Source: Cruorifilaria tuberocauda (Eukaryota; Nematoda; Chromadorea; Rhabditida; Onchocercidae). From it: 64,000 bases of DNA. Shown here piece by piece: positions 33,499 to 47,351 of this stretch. Positions within the stretch are counted from its first letter, which is position 1. Each line of letters opens with the position of its first letter. The stretch is from assembly GCA_013365365.1 (NCBI GenBank), contig JABVXU010000260.1, positions 1-64,000 of the forward strand, written 5' to 3'. The notes below the pieces were generated by a model. That model saw only the letters and a program-made list of their open reading frames with translations, was not told the origin of the DNA and made no database searches. Position numbers and translations under genes: made by a program.

Positions 33499-35225
33499 AT
33501 GTGGATGTGTCAGCGGATCCTATATTTTGCTCCACCGATCGTGCGTGTTAGTTTCATCCGATTGGAACATACTGTCATCTCCAACAAAGGACAAGGTCTC
33601 GGGAACCTAAATGAGGTACTGGAAACACTGCACTGTAACTTCATAATACGTATGTGAAGTGCTATAAAGTTTTATTTTTCAGATTGGTCCCTATTAGTAT
33701 CCATAATATGCGTTCCGTGTTTTCATTTTCTCATCTCGCTAAACTGATTTAACGAGATTGCTAATTCTTGTTATCAAATGATATGTCTTATTCTGTCCAT
33801 GTCAGCTAGATCTCTGTAATTTTTTTACAGGATGTTAACAAACGGTTCACACATCGAGTACTGGGAAGATTACATCGATGGGATAGAATGAATGGAAATG
33901 ATTGGTTCATGATTTACCGGGATAATTTTGCTTCACGTTTTATCTTACTCGTCACCATGGCGGTACCTGTAATCGGCTTATTAACGTCAGAAAATTCCAT
34001 AGCTGATGTTAAAGATGGTCGACTGTGGGATGCTTTCAAGGATACCAACATGGTTCAACAGGTGCTGTTATCTCTTGGTGTTGTGATATTTATGTCGGCT
34101 TAATGTGGTAGCTTGCAGATGGGTGTTCTTGTGGTACTCCCAATGTTTTCTTTTTTGCTGGTGGCGTATCTGGCATGGCATCTCAACGCCATTCGAATTC
34201 ATCGTATTTATGTCAATAAAAAAGACCAGAAAACATTTATTGCCGTCATTTCTCACTACGGTATATTTACTCGAAAGGTTAGCTGAAGATTTCTTACCTC
34301 ATTTCTGCATGTTTCAGCATTCTAATCTTTCTTCTCTCTCTCTCTCTTCCCAAAGTTCTTTTGATTTTCCTTTTATATTCTGCCTCATTTTACTATCATC
34401 GAATTAACTTTAGGAAGTCTAATTAATTCGATTTGATTCTGAAGTCGCTTTATCCCAAATTGATACATCACTTTTTTGTGATTGCATTGCTACTTCGATT
34501 TGATAAAATTACAGAGGGATCACTTGAAAGTTTTCATTTTGATCATATCACCACTTCTGAGTATATGCATTGGCACATGTATGTTCTTAGTCCTAGGAAA
34601 AGTAAACTATAAAAAAATGAATCTCCTAATTAGATTAATTTGCAAGGAACAGTCATTATTGAATAATAATGTATGCATGATAATTCTATGCTGTCTATAG
34701 AGCATTTGTTCGTATATAGTGCGAGAACCATGGTAATTCTCGTAACTCTAAAATGATTAGTTATAAATTAACTGATAATAGGTGACGATCCTTATCACTA
34801 TGACGAATACCATTTATTGCTATTGTTTAATTTTCCGTCAATTGGAAAGACTTCGCTTCAATTAATTAAATGGATGGATGAAGATTCAGGATAGTTATCA
34901 ATTATTTCTGATCTTATTTAAGAGGGAAAATGAAAAATTTTACTATCGTTAGCTTCAAATATAAAAATCCATTATGATATATGTTAAATTATGGTTTCCC
35001 CGTACTTATTTGTTTCAGATACCTTTCACAAGACACAACCTTCGAATACTAGAAAGTGCTGGACATCAGCTGTGGTCATTCGTGAGAGGTTCCATCAAAA
35101 TCAACAGACATCGTTTTATGCTTCATGATGAAAGCTTCCGAGATATCCAATATCGTTACCTGATGTTAGGGCGAAATATTAAACTGTTCACTGCTGCGGA
35201 CAAAAGTAGGAAGACAGTTTTGTGA
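33499..35225 (+). CDS. TMEM186: TMEM186-like mitochondrial membrane protein, 4 exons
   Basis: Exons: 33499-33615, 33831-34061, 34119-34277, 35019-35225, giving 237 residues. TMEM186 is a mitochondrial inner-membrane factor linked to complex I assembly in mammals. Seen: a presequence-like start free of acidic residues (MWMCQRILYFAPPIVRVSF), the segment WFMIYRDNFASRF corresponding to the family's MIYRF region, two hydrophobic spans (ILLVTMAVPVIGLL and VLVVLPMFSFLLVAYLAW), then RIHRIYVNKKDQ matching the family's ILYLNESGT region, and a C-terminal soluble part with RHRFMLHDESFRDIQYRYLM. A TAG is directly in frame before the ATG. The second intron is only 57 bases; reading through it hits a stop at 34101. 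Homology is from pattern recall and moderately secure. Confidence 0.68.
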
Positions 35226-36520
35226 TTTAACTTCTAAACATATGATTATTAATTGTATAACATCTTTATGTCATGCTTATCTCTTCTCTTATGTTTTATC
35301 AATAGATGGATCTGTTTGAATTCTTAGGTTCAGTTTATATAGCAGGGGTAATTTTCGGAATAACTGATTTCATTACAGTTACTTGCACTTATCATTATTA
35401 AGGCACAATGTTGAAGATTTATGCAAGGATTCTTATTCTTTCCGGAACTTCTCCATTTTGCGTTCCGTATATGACGAATCGTTTAAGAAAAATTTTAAAA
35501 TTTCCAGTTGTCATGCTATTCAATTTATTTGATCACTGCAACTTATGATGGTTTGAATATTTTCAACATTTATCGTTCAGCACACAATTTTACTGATTCA
35601 AATATCATAAAAATATCGAGTAGAGGTTAAACTACTCATTATCTAACAGGAATTCCTATTAAATAATGAGTAGAGCTTTCTCAGTATATATAACACATGA
35701 AAAATGAAAGAAACTAACTGCTAGAAATTATTGATTTTCGAAATCAAAGGGAGAAATTGATGATATAATAGCGGGGATAAATCAAGAATGAAATCGGTAT
35801 ATGTGGACAAAAAAGGCACTTAAATAAAGAAAGATATGTAAGCTAAAAATTACTACACTAGTAATAATGAAAATCTGGACGGCAATACATGGAGCGTTTT
35901 TACAAATGCAAAATATAGCATGCCAAAAGAAAAAAGCAGTAGACGTGATTCAGGCCAATAAAACCCTTAGCGTGCACAATGTATTTTCCATCAAACGCAT
36001 GCGAAAAAGTTCTGTTAATTTTTTTCTAGGAATAAGTAAAAATTTATAACAAGTTCCCTGTATTCTGAGTTGCATGACCGAAAATTAACTATCTTTTCAG
36101 ATCTATAGCCCACAGTACAACACAAATGATAATACATTTAAAGTTTCTATCTTATTCTCTCAGTTTGGGGGATTCACTATTACTGTAACTTTTTAAAGCT
36201 TAATCGAGTCAAATGATCTCTGTTTCTTAAATGTTCGATCCAGTTAACAGCATGCGGCATTTATTTGACATATTATTGAACTTATATACTCTCATGATTG
36301 TGATGTAAAAGTGAAAATGAGGGATAGAGAATACGTCAAGATATCTGAAAAGAACCCTAAAAGCTTTTGTAACGTTTTTGGCGATGTTGCACATTACTAA
36401 AGCAACTAGAGAAAGGCATAAGGGATAAGGAGTTGGCTTTCTGCTTTTCCTCATAAACAGAGATTGTCGTTATTGTTATTATAAAAACTGCAATGAGGAG
36501 GCAATGATTGGAAGTAGCAA
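35226..36520. other. convergent intergenic region
   Basis: Tail-to-tail space between the TMEM186-like gene and GDPGP1. AT-rich, with a reverse-strand AATAAA (TTTATT near 36260) about 260 bases past the GDPGP1 stop that could serve as its polyadenylation signal. No gene seen. Confidence 0.5.
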
Positions 36521-39500
36521 TTAAAGAGAAGTTTCGGGCTTAGTGTTAGTTGGTTTGATTTTATCTTCAAATGTAAATCGGTGATAATCGTCTGCACTGG
36601 AAGAGTGTTTTTGCGGATGCATTTCGAATGTTTGGAACGAATCGCGTAATTCGTCTAGTTCTGGCGATGAAAGCTGGAAAGCATGAAGTGATCAAACATT
36701 CACCCTCTTATTATTTTTTTCTTTACACTAGTACTGCTTATTTCAGCTAGTTCATAACTGAAATTACAATGTAACTAGTGAAACATACAAGTAACAAAGG
36801 CAATCATGGTAAGAGCAATAAAACCTGCCGATTCAGCGTTTTCAGCAGTGTTTTGCTCGACTGGCATCTTCCCGGACAGAAATTGAATTAGTTCGGAACA
36901 AATTTGATTGAATCGTGAGTCAGGCAATGTTACCTCTTCGTCTATTACGCGCAGTACCCCCTCTTCAGTGACTGTTTCGAAAAACTGATATGCTGCAAAA
37001 TGTTTGAAGCAGGCACTGTAGGTACCAAGCATGAATTAACTCCGACACTTTGCCCTGCAAGAAGTCAACCAAAAGAATCTATAACTTGAAACATGAGTAT
37101 CACTATTTGTTGATAATGCAAATGATTACTTACTATAGGCTGTTAAACATCCCGAAAGTTCCAAAGATGCTGGACTAAAACCTTTTGCCGGTTTGGCTCC
37201 TGCAAATGCGCTTATTATTTGTGTGGTTCGCATTCAAAATACCATTTTTCACATCTCATTGTAAAGTAATCGATGGTTGGTAGAACTGAAAATTCTCTGC
37301 AGTGCTGTGTGCAGGAGCAGTATGAAGCGGTATCATGAGAAGCAGAAAAGTACCATGAAAATATCTTTTACTTTCCCCACCGTTCTTTGAATTTATTTGC
37401 TTTTAGAAAATGCAAAAAAAGAAAAGTGAAACATACAAGTAATAATACGGAAAATAGGAAATATTAAGGAAAGCTGATGATTACACCTGTAAGCAATAAC
37501 AAAAACGAACCAACAACAGCAACACGTGGGAAAATGTATGCAGTGACAAGTTGTGGAAGTACATTTGTCTTGTCTTCCGACTGAATAGCGCCAGATGTTC
37601 TTAATGGTTGTGCACGCGAGAAAAATATATTATGCGCGACTTCATGATTACTTAGGTAGTCTACACAACGTGCTATATTTCTAAAATTAAAAACATGCAA
37701 AGTCTTCACATACGACCTGCCGCATTCTATCGCTATCAACAAACAGTCCATCTCGATCAAGCTTTCATAAAGCATATGCTTAAATTTTCTATGTGATCCT
37801 ACTTATGAAATACGGTCATACAGAAAATTTACATACATGTTATTGAAATATGTTATAGCAAAGATTCCGTGAATATTGGAAACTTAATAGTGTACTCTTT
37901 CCATTTTTCTACTTCTTATGAAGCACTGCACTTACACAACGAACTTTTCATATTGTTCTGGAGTAGTTAGCTGGAACACGATAGCATACGCAAACCATAT
38001 CGGACGTTTGACTACATATATATTATCGAACAGATGTTCACACCTCTACAAATCAGTTACGACATCATTAATGTATCTATTAAACATTTCTCTATCATAC
38101 GGATTTATATTACGCAAGGTGAAGCGAACTGTGCAGAGTTAGAAAAGAAATATTATAGTGTAATATCTGTCAACGTATATTAATGAGGTACAAAAGACAT
38201 ACTATATTTTCTTGAGAGACTGCAGAGGAGAAGAAGTGAAGCATAACGAAAGAGGAGAAAAGATAGAAAAAATGATGAAAGAAAGCTCACACGATTGGTT
38301 AAATCAGAGTCATATGGCCAGGTTAAAAGATGAAGATGCAGATGATTAATAGAAGCCAACGCCAATAGGCTGTTGAATAGCACATGAAAGTAGCTGTTCT
38401 TCGCTAAAAGCATTGTATCGGTTGCCAAACGAACTGCTACTTCGGATAGGACCTGCAGATTGTTTCACTTGGGAAGTTAAGGAAATTAAAGAAAGAAACA
38501 TGGAAGAATATTGCTACAGTATTTCATATCTGTATATTTGCAGTTCCTATCAGGGCTAGATAAGATAGCATAAAAAGATGAAGTTCATTAGATTTATCTT
38601 TTTATACTATCTTTTGTTTGAAATCATATTCAAATTTGACCACTATTCCTGTCACTTGAAAAAGAACAGCAGCCAAAACGTATATTTCAAAACCATTATT
38701 TCTCAAATAATAACGCCGACTTCAATTAGGTTATGCAAAGTTTACCTGTGGTGCACAGCGATTCATGTATGGTAATAGCAAAGAATGTCCTCTAGCAAGC
38801 GGTGCAGCATTCACTGCAATAACGTGGTAATCCAATGGATCAGTACTTGGTAAGTGGTCCTTGCGTTGCAAACATAACAGTATCTTTAAAAAGTCATGCT
38901 TCAAATTATTAAGCTGTGAATAGCTGATTAATGACAGAACGGTATGAGATAGCGTGTGCAAGAGTGATATTAGAGTAGAAAGAATTACACTATACTTCAA
39001 AAAAGTGTAAAAGAAGGAAATAACTAATTCCAAAACTTGTATATTTTTCGAGCCATAAACTGACTTCACTCTCTTTTAGCTTTGTAAAATTCCATCGCAA
39101 ATTATTAAATGGTTCACGTACAGCTCGAAAATGCATAGGTTTACGCCTTCTTTCTCCACGTTCGGCATTCAGCTGAAGGATAACAAAATGACCTTCCTTT
39201 ATTTAACCATTTATTTATCACATAGATATGAACTTTCCTTTTATATTAAAGTTTTAATGGAGTAATAAAAACTGGAAAAAGCTTTGGTTGGTGATATAAA
39301 GACATTTGATACTTTGAATTAATTGTAGAAAATCTTAACAACTCAACCTGAATTTTTTTCCATCAGCTGCACATGAATTTGCTTATGCAACGGTATTTTT
39401 GCTAGCATAGCTAGCCCCGGAAGCAAAAGAGTATGGTTAAGTTTCTTTAAATCTTAGATAAATACAATTATATGCTTATAAGTAGAAAAAAAAACTTTTA

Positions 39501-40846
39501 CAAACATTAAAGTTAGTTTACTATTTCAAAAATAAAATTTAGCCTTTTAGAGACTTCACCAATCAATTTACTAGTCACTGGAACTAAATTTCGAAGTATT
39601 GCTTAACTAATAAACAATTTAAATTATGGATGAATTTTTATGGCTTGGCGGTATTTACATTTATAACATTTTAATTTTTCTATGTTTTGAAATAATACGC
39701 CGCAAAATCGAATCACCTCCTTCATGAATAACGATCAAAAGAGGAATCCAGGAATATCACAGAATACAAGAGCTAAGCAAAAGTCCTCACAGAACTTTTC
39801 TGATCATTATTATAAAGCTCTAAGCTTTATATAATATTGGTCTTTTTAGAAGCTTTCACCGAGTTGATTTAGATATTTTTAATACCTCCCGAATGTAGTG
39901 GCTGGGAAAAAAAATACGATGACAGACCTGTACGGAAAAGTTGAAATCACCCTCCAGCAATTTGTACATGCAGTTTAGATCATAGTTCAGTAGCTTACGC
40001 TTCTCGGCAGCTTCCCATCTGGATAGAAGTACATCTTCGAACTGCAATAAGAGGTTTATCTGACAATTTGAATTTGAAATTCAATAAACCTTTCCTCGGA
40101 GCTCCGCAAAATACTGGAAATAGAAGAGTGAAATAATATTACCACAACCAAATATACTTCGCTCCTTATGAATGTTATAGCAGTGTTCCGAAAAAATTCT
40201 GATTAAAATGAAGAGGAGATTGGAGCTTCTTATATGAATGAGAAGAATTAAAATTTGCTGCAATCTAAACCGAAAATTTGAAGCTGGAGTACAGTAATAT
40301 ATTTCACACTATAAGGCATATATCCGCATTAAAAAAAATGACCGACCTTTGAATGGCTCGCGTTGTCTTTCCTCAGCGGATTCCTTAAATCGTAGATGAA
40401 ATCTGACGCTGAATAAGTGAACAACAAAGCAGACGTGGCATAATCTTGTCCAATAGGTAACTGGAATTTGGGATGGTGCAAAGGTAGTGTATAAATGTAC
40501 AAATTTAATAATTAGTTAGGATCAAAAATCGTTTTCCATCCGCTTTATTCCAATCCCACTTTTTGGAGTCAACCTCGGTCAGCAGTAAGCAAAAGGCTCA
40601 TTATGATTAGAAAAGCTTCAAGTGATGGACAGTTTTCGAGATCCTACTTTTAGTCTTATAATACATTAACATTCCGTTTTTTCTTTCCTATTAGCTGGTA
40701 GTTAATTGTTGAGGTAGGAGTAACAAAAACTCAAACTCCACCATCCAGAAAAATGAACATATAAAACTTCGCGATGTTACCTGAACAGAAGGATGCATCA
40801 AATCAATCTGTGACGAAGCACTAAGCATATCAGCTTTACGACTCAT
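36521..40846 (-). CDS. mcp-1: GDP-D-glucose phosphorylase (GDPGP1), 12 exons
   Basis: Exons: 40846-40781, 40460-40347, 40114-40091, 40041-39928, 39172-39065, 38883-38746, 38452-38291, 38045-37936, 37680-37511, 37199-37134, 36992-36825, 36660-36521, giving 459 residues with all phases compatible. The enzyme, a HIT-superfamily phosphorylase related to plant VTC2, uses phosphate to split GDP-D-glucose to GDP and glucose-1-phosphate, removing mis-made nucleotide sugar. Seen: FEDVLLSRWEAAEK, LNAERGERRRKP then WNFTKLKESE, DYHVIAVNAAPLARGHSLLL, the catalytic His triad HLHLH (His225, 227, 229), VDYLSNHEVAHNIFF, and AKPAKGFSPASLELSGCL. The C-terminal exon is low complexity. Exon 3 is only 24 bases. 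The acceptor of exon 12 (GCCAG) was chosen for phase; an upstream AG would shift the frame. Symbol follows the C. elegans orthologue. Confidence 0.93.
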
Positions 40847-42130
40847 AGTTATGAGAATCTTGGCAGCGCATCGGACAACAATGCCGCAATGCTATATTCA
40901 GTCTGATACAAGAACTTAAAAAGCCATCGATCAGCAAAAATAGAAGTGAAATTCTCCGCGACGTGGAAAATAGAAGTGCTCTTTGAGCAATAAAGTCATT
41001 TAGAACTTTAACCAACGAACATACCTTCGCATTTTTCTTCCTATTAAATTGCGCTAGTATTTATTTCTAGCGCAAAGAGTAGCACAGATACCTAGCGCCA
41101 TTCTTTAAGATCTCGAGAAGAAGCTCGATTATGCACTCTTAACTTCCCTCAGCAGATTGGAAGCATCATACCCACTACTTTCCCTGCTCTAGAGATATCT
41201 AAATCTTTCAAGAACTGCCAAAGCAACCGCAGTTCTCGCATATGATTCCCCAGTGTTTTGCGGCTGGCCGTCTTCAAAGAGTAAGCGGCGGTTGAAAATC
41301 GTGCAAGCTTGCGGTGCTCGATGGCTTTGTGATTCGAGTCGTTTTCATGTTCTTCTGTCTTGTATTCACTTCAGCAAAAGTGCTAGGGATGCGAAATTGT
41401 TGTGGCCATCCTAAAACGATAGTTACTTAGCAGAAATGTCTAAATTTTCCAATTCTTGCGAGTAGTGATCATTCCAATAAATGGTGGATAGAGTAGATGA
41501 GATTACTTTTTGTTTTCCTAACAGGTTGGAACGATGCTATTCATTGCTTGCTGTGGGAAGAACTGTAAACAACTCTCTCATTGAATATTACGTCCAAACT
41601 TGGTCGTATGTATGTTTCTTCAACATGTTCAGATCTGTTTGCATTTATGGCTGTATCGTCAGAAGGCCATCGCCAGGGGTTTATATCCACGTTCGTACAT
41701 TTCAACGAAATGAGAAGGGTATTTATTTCAAGCAGAAAGAATTCTTCTGCTCACTGATTTCTCCTCTCATTGATTTATGAATATCTATTTTTCGGCGCAT
41801 AAGCCCATCCCGTTTTTTATTCATTTACTTGTCGTGACAAGTTTCCTCTTGCGAATTAGCTTTTAATTATTCATTAATGATCTTATTTAAATCTGATTTT
41901 CGCCTTTCAGCGTTAAGGGGCAGATAAGCCCAGATGTATTCTGTAATGTTATCAGTAAGTGATGAAATTATAATCCTAGTTTTCTTTGGTGATAATCAGC
42001 AATCTATAAATTTTTTTTTTCGTACTCTACACCGTGTTTAGTTGCGTTTATTTCTTTCAGCTCCTTCATCTGATCACCCAAAAATTACTCATTACAGCTT
42101 TTATTCCGTTGTATTTTGTAATTCCTGGTG
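40847..42130. promoter_or_regulatory. divergent intergenic region, GDPGP1 / ATP synthase b
   Basis: 1.28 kb between two outward-facing start codons, presumably holding both promoters. A plus-strand frame at 41481-41780 (99 codons) has no recognised homology and is not supported. Confidence 0.4.
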
Positions 42131-44586
42131 ATGATAAATCGATATGCATTGGTTGGTGGAACTCGAACGCACTTTTGTATTTTGCAATGCAGTCAACGAG
42201 CATATACAGGTAAACTGCTTCTTCATTTGTTACTTTTAATTGCTTGATATCTCGATTTAATAATCTTTGAACGATCCGTGCTGCATGTTTGAATTCAAGT
42301 TTGAGAGCAATGAAAATAATTAGCAAAGTTCCTGGTAATTAATTGAAGCAATTATTTGCTATATATCATACCCAGTGATGGTTTAATTTAAAATGCTTGA
42401 ATTAATTTTGAAGGACTATAAATATGAAATTTTGTAATGTTTCCATTTGCAGTTAGCGTACTGAGGAGTACTGCGAAGCAGGAGAAAGATATAGTTGGAC
42501 GAAAGGATGTCTCAGAAAAAATTGGGTTTTTTACGAAATTGAAATGCCGTTTCCAAGGTACGCTTGATTTGTAATGCAGCAATTTTAATGAAGAGTTGCT
42601 GGATTATAATCTTTCCATTCAAATCTTTCATTTCATTTAATGGGTTGTCGGATCTTTTTAAATCAGTATTGCTTTATATGTTACAAACAATTACCTCGTG
42701 GTTTTTTATAGGAATCCCACTGAAGGACGAGTTGCATGCGCCGATATCCTTTATGAGGGATATCGGGAAAGAATTTGTCCCACCACCTTTGCCGGCGCTA
42801 CCGAAGGATTTCAAAGAATATCCGGAGCGCGATTTGGTATGTATTTAGAAAAATTTTTGTAATTTATTCCTTGAATGCTTATTTTTTATTAGCTTGATGA
42901 ACAAAATTGTATTTTATGATGTCTATTACCCTACGATGCCGATACTTATGAATTTCACTGCTCGTTGATGTTATTCTCAGGTGAATTATCCATATCCTGT
43001 AAAGCGTATGTATCCGCCGAAGTTAAGACTTTTGATCGTACCAGACAAATTTATGAGTGATTTCCATAAATATACGGGAACATCCGGTAAGTCTAATAAT
43101 ATCTTTGAATTTCATGTGTGAATGATGTAAGTCAATTTTTCGGAGTAGGGAAATTTGATAGGAAACTGTTATACCCTGAAAATTTTTTCGCATTGCAAAG
43201 CGACGCATTCTGATTCTGGTGACAAGTTTTACTGTCTTTTGAACCTGCAATATTAGACAGTTCTCTTCCCTCTTACTTTTGGTTAGTATTATCCGAGTTC
43301 ATTTTCCATCATTAATAATGCCATATTATTCACGTTTTTCTAGGACCATATGTATTTTTTGCGATGCTTTATGCATTTCTGCACACAAAGGGACTATTCG
43401 AAATTGCTCACGATAGGATGAAGATCGTAGTTCTTCTATCTTACTATTACATATTTTCGAGAGCTTTCAACTGTGAGTTCTTGCTTGCAAATTCCAAAAA
43501 AAGCTTATGTTTTTCCATATTGTCTTTTTCATTTACTAGCCAATTGTATTAGGAGAGAAAGCATCTATCTTTTTTCTTCATCGTTTTCATTCATTCAACG
43601 GAGCTGAGAAACAGTAGATAACTTTCAAAATGATCCTACATCCTCTTCCCTCAATTTACTTTTTCTAAACAGAACAATTTGTATAGCGTTACTGGAAAAA
43701 GTAGGAGCCTTTCGTGAACTTCAAGGCGTTATTATCCATGTTTTTATAATTTTTGAACTATCACAGATCGGTGGGATAAGTTTTTTTATGAATGTTGCAA
43801 GGAGGCTGAAAAGAAGTACTTGGATATCATCGACAACAATTTCAAAACAGTTCGAGAAGTTCAAGAGGTAAGATGCTGAACGAGTGATTTAGCATTAGCA
43901 ATGATGACAAAATAAATGTATAGCGATATAATTTTATCTTCTCCTGATATGATTAGCCTCACTTCTCTAGCTTTCGAAGAATATTTTGTAGTTTTATTGT
44001 GGTGTTTCTCTTTATGTTTCACAATGATTTTTCGTTATAGGAGAAAGTGGAAAAACCTTGATAAAAAAAAATGGTAACGTCCAAATTCTAAGTAGGATTT
44101 CTGATTAATAGACTCTAAGGACTAAAATTTTGTTTTAGACATCAAAAGCAGAAAAAAGTGCGTATGCAGCCGTGAAGGAACATTATCCAGTTATCTTTAA
44201 AGAGAATTTAGCGCTTCAACTAGAATCAACTTATCGGAAAAATGTGGAGAGATTGGCTACTGAAATGAAACGTCGTCTTGATTATTTACAGGAAACGGAA
44301 GCTGTGAAACGTAGTTTCGCCCGTGACCACATGTTAAAGTGGATCATCGATTCCGTGAGTTTAAGTTTTATTACTGTCTCATAACACCTGCTTAATACAC
44401 TTTTTGCTTTACGATAAAATATTATGTAGTACTGTAGTTACTCGCATGTTCTATCAATGTAGTGTTATGTATCAATTAAAAAAGTTGCAGGTCCAATCGG
44501 AGATAATGGCTAATAAAGAAAATATTAAGGAAAAGTATATGGATATTTGTATCGAACAGCTCAAAGGACTTTCTTTACAACGATGA
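42131..44586 (+). CDS. asb: mitochondrial ATP synthase subunit b, 8 exons
   Basis: Exons: 42131-42209, 42453-42557, 42712-42836, 42981-43086, 43344-43472, 43767-43867, 44139-44354, 44491-44586, giving 318 residues. Subunit b is part of the peripheral stalk of the F1Fo ATP synthase in the inner mitochondrial membrane. Seen: an Arg-containing presequence without acidic residues (first exon, MINRYALVGGTRTHF), the conserved GKEFVPPPLPALPKD, VNYPYPVKRMYPPKLRLLIV, a hydrophobic hairpin (PYVFFAMLYAFLHTKG and KIVVLLSYYYIFSRAF), then a long charged helix including QLESTYRKNVERLATEMKRR, typical of the stalk. It resembles C. elegans ASB-1 and ASB-2, which cannot be told apart here. The first ATG is chosen for the fit of its donor phase. 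Confidence 0.93.
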
Positions 44587-44965
44587 GAAAAATTTTCTTT
44601 TTTCTTTTGTATGTTTGTAGGATATATGTCTCTTCAAGTGGACGTTATAGTTATTATACACATCCTAATAAGTCTTACTGGAGTGTGCGAATATCTTTAT
44701 GTGCAAAATTAGACTATAAAAATTAGTAAGCAGGAATATGAACAAAATTACACGTTGATAAATAGTTTTTCTTTTTGCTGAGGCCTGTTTCTCGGCTCTA
44801 TCTGAACCTTGCATTGAACAAGGAACAGTGGGCAGCGACATAAGGCTATGTGACAAATATCAATAGCGCTAAAATAGAAAAATAATAATAGTTTCAGCTG
44901 AATTTAGTAAATATTGCTTCTTATAGTGTAAAAGATGGGGTTATTACTAGATTCATTTTGACTAT
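44587..44965. other. convergent intergenic region
   Basis: 379 bases between the ATP synthase b stop and the FAM50 stop, AT-rich; the two 3' UTRs must share or divide this space. No gene. Confidence 0.6.
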
Positions 44966-47351
44966 TCAAATGGTGGTGAGATCATCGATTGTTCGTCTGT
45001 ATTCTTTGTTAGGTACAAAAGCTTCCCATCGAGATGCTGGATATATATGCTTATTCTTTTCGTACCAACTTCGTAATACAACCTGAAAGAATGATTCGGC
45101 ATATTAGGCCTTTTTATCGTGCTTTTTTAGTAAAGGTTTTGTCAGCATTTTTTTGAATTGCATCGAGTACAATACACCACTACAGCACAACGTCGTTTGA
45201 ATGGAGTTTATGTATCACTTCAACTTCTATCCCTGTATGGTTCGATATCCGAATGAGTTGTTATATAAATTTTCAGTGCATATAACGTTTTTGAAATTAT
45301 TATTCAATTCCTAAATAATCAGGAACGAAAACCTGAGGAAGTGATCACTAGTTATCAGTAATTATATACTCTGAACTTTGAGATACCTTAGCTGGATGAG
45401 ATTCACCACAATCTACAGCGGCATCCTGTCTTAGTCGTATTTCTCCCGCTGCATCAAATTCATACAACGGACCGGTTTTTCCCATCGCTTTCGTCACAAT
45501 GAAATCTTGGAACCTGAAAAGATGTTAAAATAAATATTACAGTGACATAACTACAGAGAATAGAGCATTATATTATTAATACTATGTAACAAAAATATAT
45601 GATGTATAACTCTTGAAGGATTGAAATGGGAATAGTAACAAAGATCAGATTCAGATTTTGCCTTAACAACTATGAATTTTTGAATGATAGTGCGAAATAA
45701 AAGAACTAACGTGTAGAAATGAGGTATGATCAGGTCTTCCTTGACAAACATTAAACTTTCCGGTACAGCTGCCCGCGTTTCGCTGAATTCTCTTTTCAAC
45801 AACTGCAAAGTATAGTTGGATTGTGAACTGCATTGTTTTCGATACCGAAGAGAAGAAGAAAGTAGTATGATGATATTTAAGTACATTAAAAATTACATCA
45901 AGTGCTCGAACAAGGAATTGTGATATAGTATTTCCTTTTTTCATTTTCAAGTCCTTCCGGTGACTGGAACCATCCCAGTATACGAATGCAATGTTGATCT
46001 CTTCGTTTTTCTCTTTCTCTTGCAACGCTTGCCACTCTTTTGCCAGATCTTCCTTCAGCCTAGAACAAATATTAGGAAATTTATTAAAAAAAGATAAAAG
46101 AAACATAAACTTACCTAGCCAATTCCTTTTCTCGATTACGATCTGGAAGGAATGCTGTCTCCACCGTTGGATCCATACCTACTCGCTGAAATAAATCATT
46201 ATATTTCTTGATTATTACTGAGAGCAGCCACATTAATAAGCAAATTTTTGCAAGCATTGAAACACCTGCTTTTTTCTCTAATGGTACGGACACTACGTCC
46301 TCTTCTTCATCATCTTCATCATCGAATGTGAAAGAAAGCACTCGTTTCTGAAATATCTTATTCATAAAGTCTATATAAAAGAATACTGAAGAGACCGGAT
46401 GGATAAATAAAAAAGTTACTCAAATCTAAGTATATAACAGTGATTAATGCAGTCGTATAGCCTATAGCTAGGAGTCGTTTGAGATATGGTAAAGGATATT
46501 TTATTTTCAAAGACTTCTTGATGTCAAATTATCCATGAAGCGAATATAATGAAGTGAAATTAAACACTTGTAAAGATCCAATCTCTTAATAAATTCATGA
46601 TTGTTTTTCATTAAATTATTGTCGCGAATAGAAAGCGAGAAAACTAGTGATGTTAAGATTATATATTACTAGGACTTACTTGACAGCATTTACCATCGTT
46701 GGCCATAGTTCTAACGCTTTCCTTCGAATTCCCTTCAACTGTTCTTTGCAACTCCCTGCAAAAATATCAGAGGATCCACTCTGATTTATAGCTAATAGCT
46801 GCACTTACTGTCACAGGTATGAAATTCAACTCTGTTTTTATCAGTAACCAAAACAATCATCATCCCATATATTCGATCCTCAAATCCTCACCAATTCACC
46901 AGCTCTTTTTTTTATTATATACTCAAAATTTGAAAAATCTTCATACCAATAAATATAGCGTTTTAACAATTATTAGCAAATGGCAGACCTTGCTTCAACT
47001 ACATCTCGCTGCTTTTCTCGCATTTCATCCAGGGTTACTAGACCAACAGTGCTAGTTTTAAGAGAATCTTCTATAGCATCATAATTAGCGGTGAATTTTG
47101 TTGTGATGCCTGATTTTACTGAAATCAGGAAAGGATAAATGAGGAAGTAATTAGAAAAACCACGCACTAATCAGATTGAAAAATCAGTACCACTTACGAA
47201 CTGTCTTTAAAATCTTTAAAAGGAAATAAAAGGAAGCCTTACGATTTTTCGTCTCTTCTTCTAGTTTCCGTCGTCTTTGCTCGATGGCCTCTTTAGCACG
47301 TTCACGTTTCTTCGCGATATGTATCAAACGTCCTTCGTCTGCCTTGGACAT
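44966..47351 (-). CDS. FAM50A: FAM50/XAP5 nuclear protein, 9 exons
   Basis: Exons: 47351-47243, 47118-46989, 46755-46680, 46347-46264, 46185-46115, 46059-45897, 45802-45711, 45513-45387, 45082-44966, giving 322 residues (human FAM50A has 339). XAP5-family proteins are nuclear and associated with the spliceosome and chromatin. Seen: a basic helical N-terminus ([20 protein letters not shown]), [19 protein letters not shown], an acidic patch [32 protein letters not shown], the core [19 protein letters not shown] with [45 protein letters not shown], and the near-invariant C-terminus [27 protein letters not shown] three bases before the ATG (47362-47355) could be a trans-splice acceptor. It is divergent from CWC15, another splicing protein. 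Confidence 0.96.

Noticed and set aside
45991..46194. 67-codon plus-strand frame
   Set aside because: Antisense to FAM50 exons 5-6.
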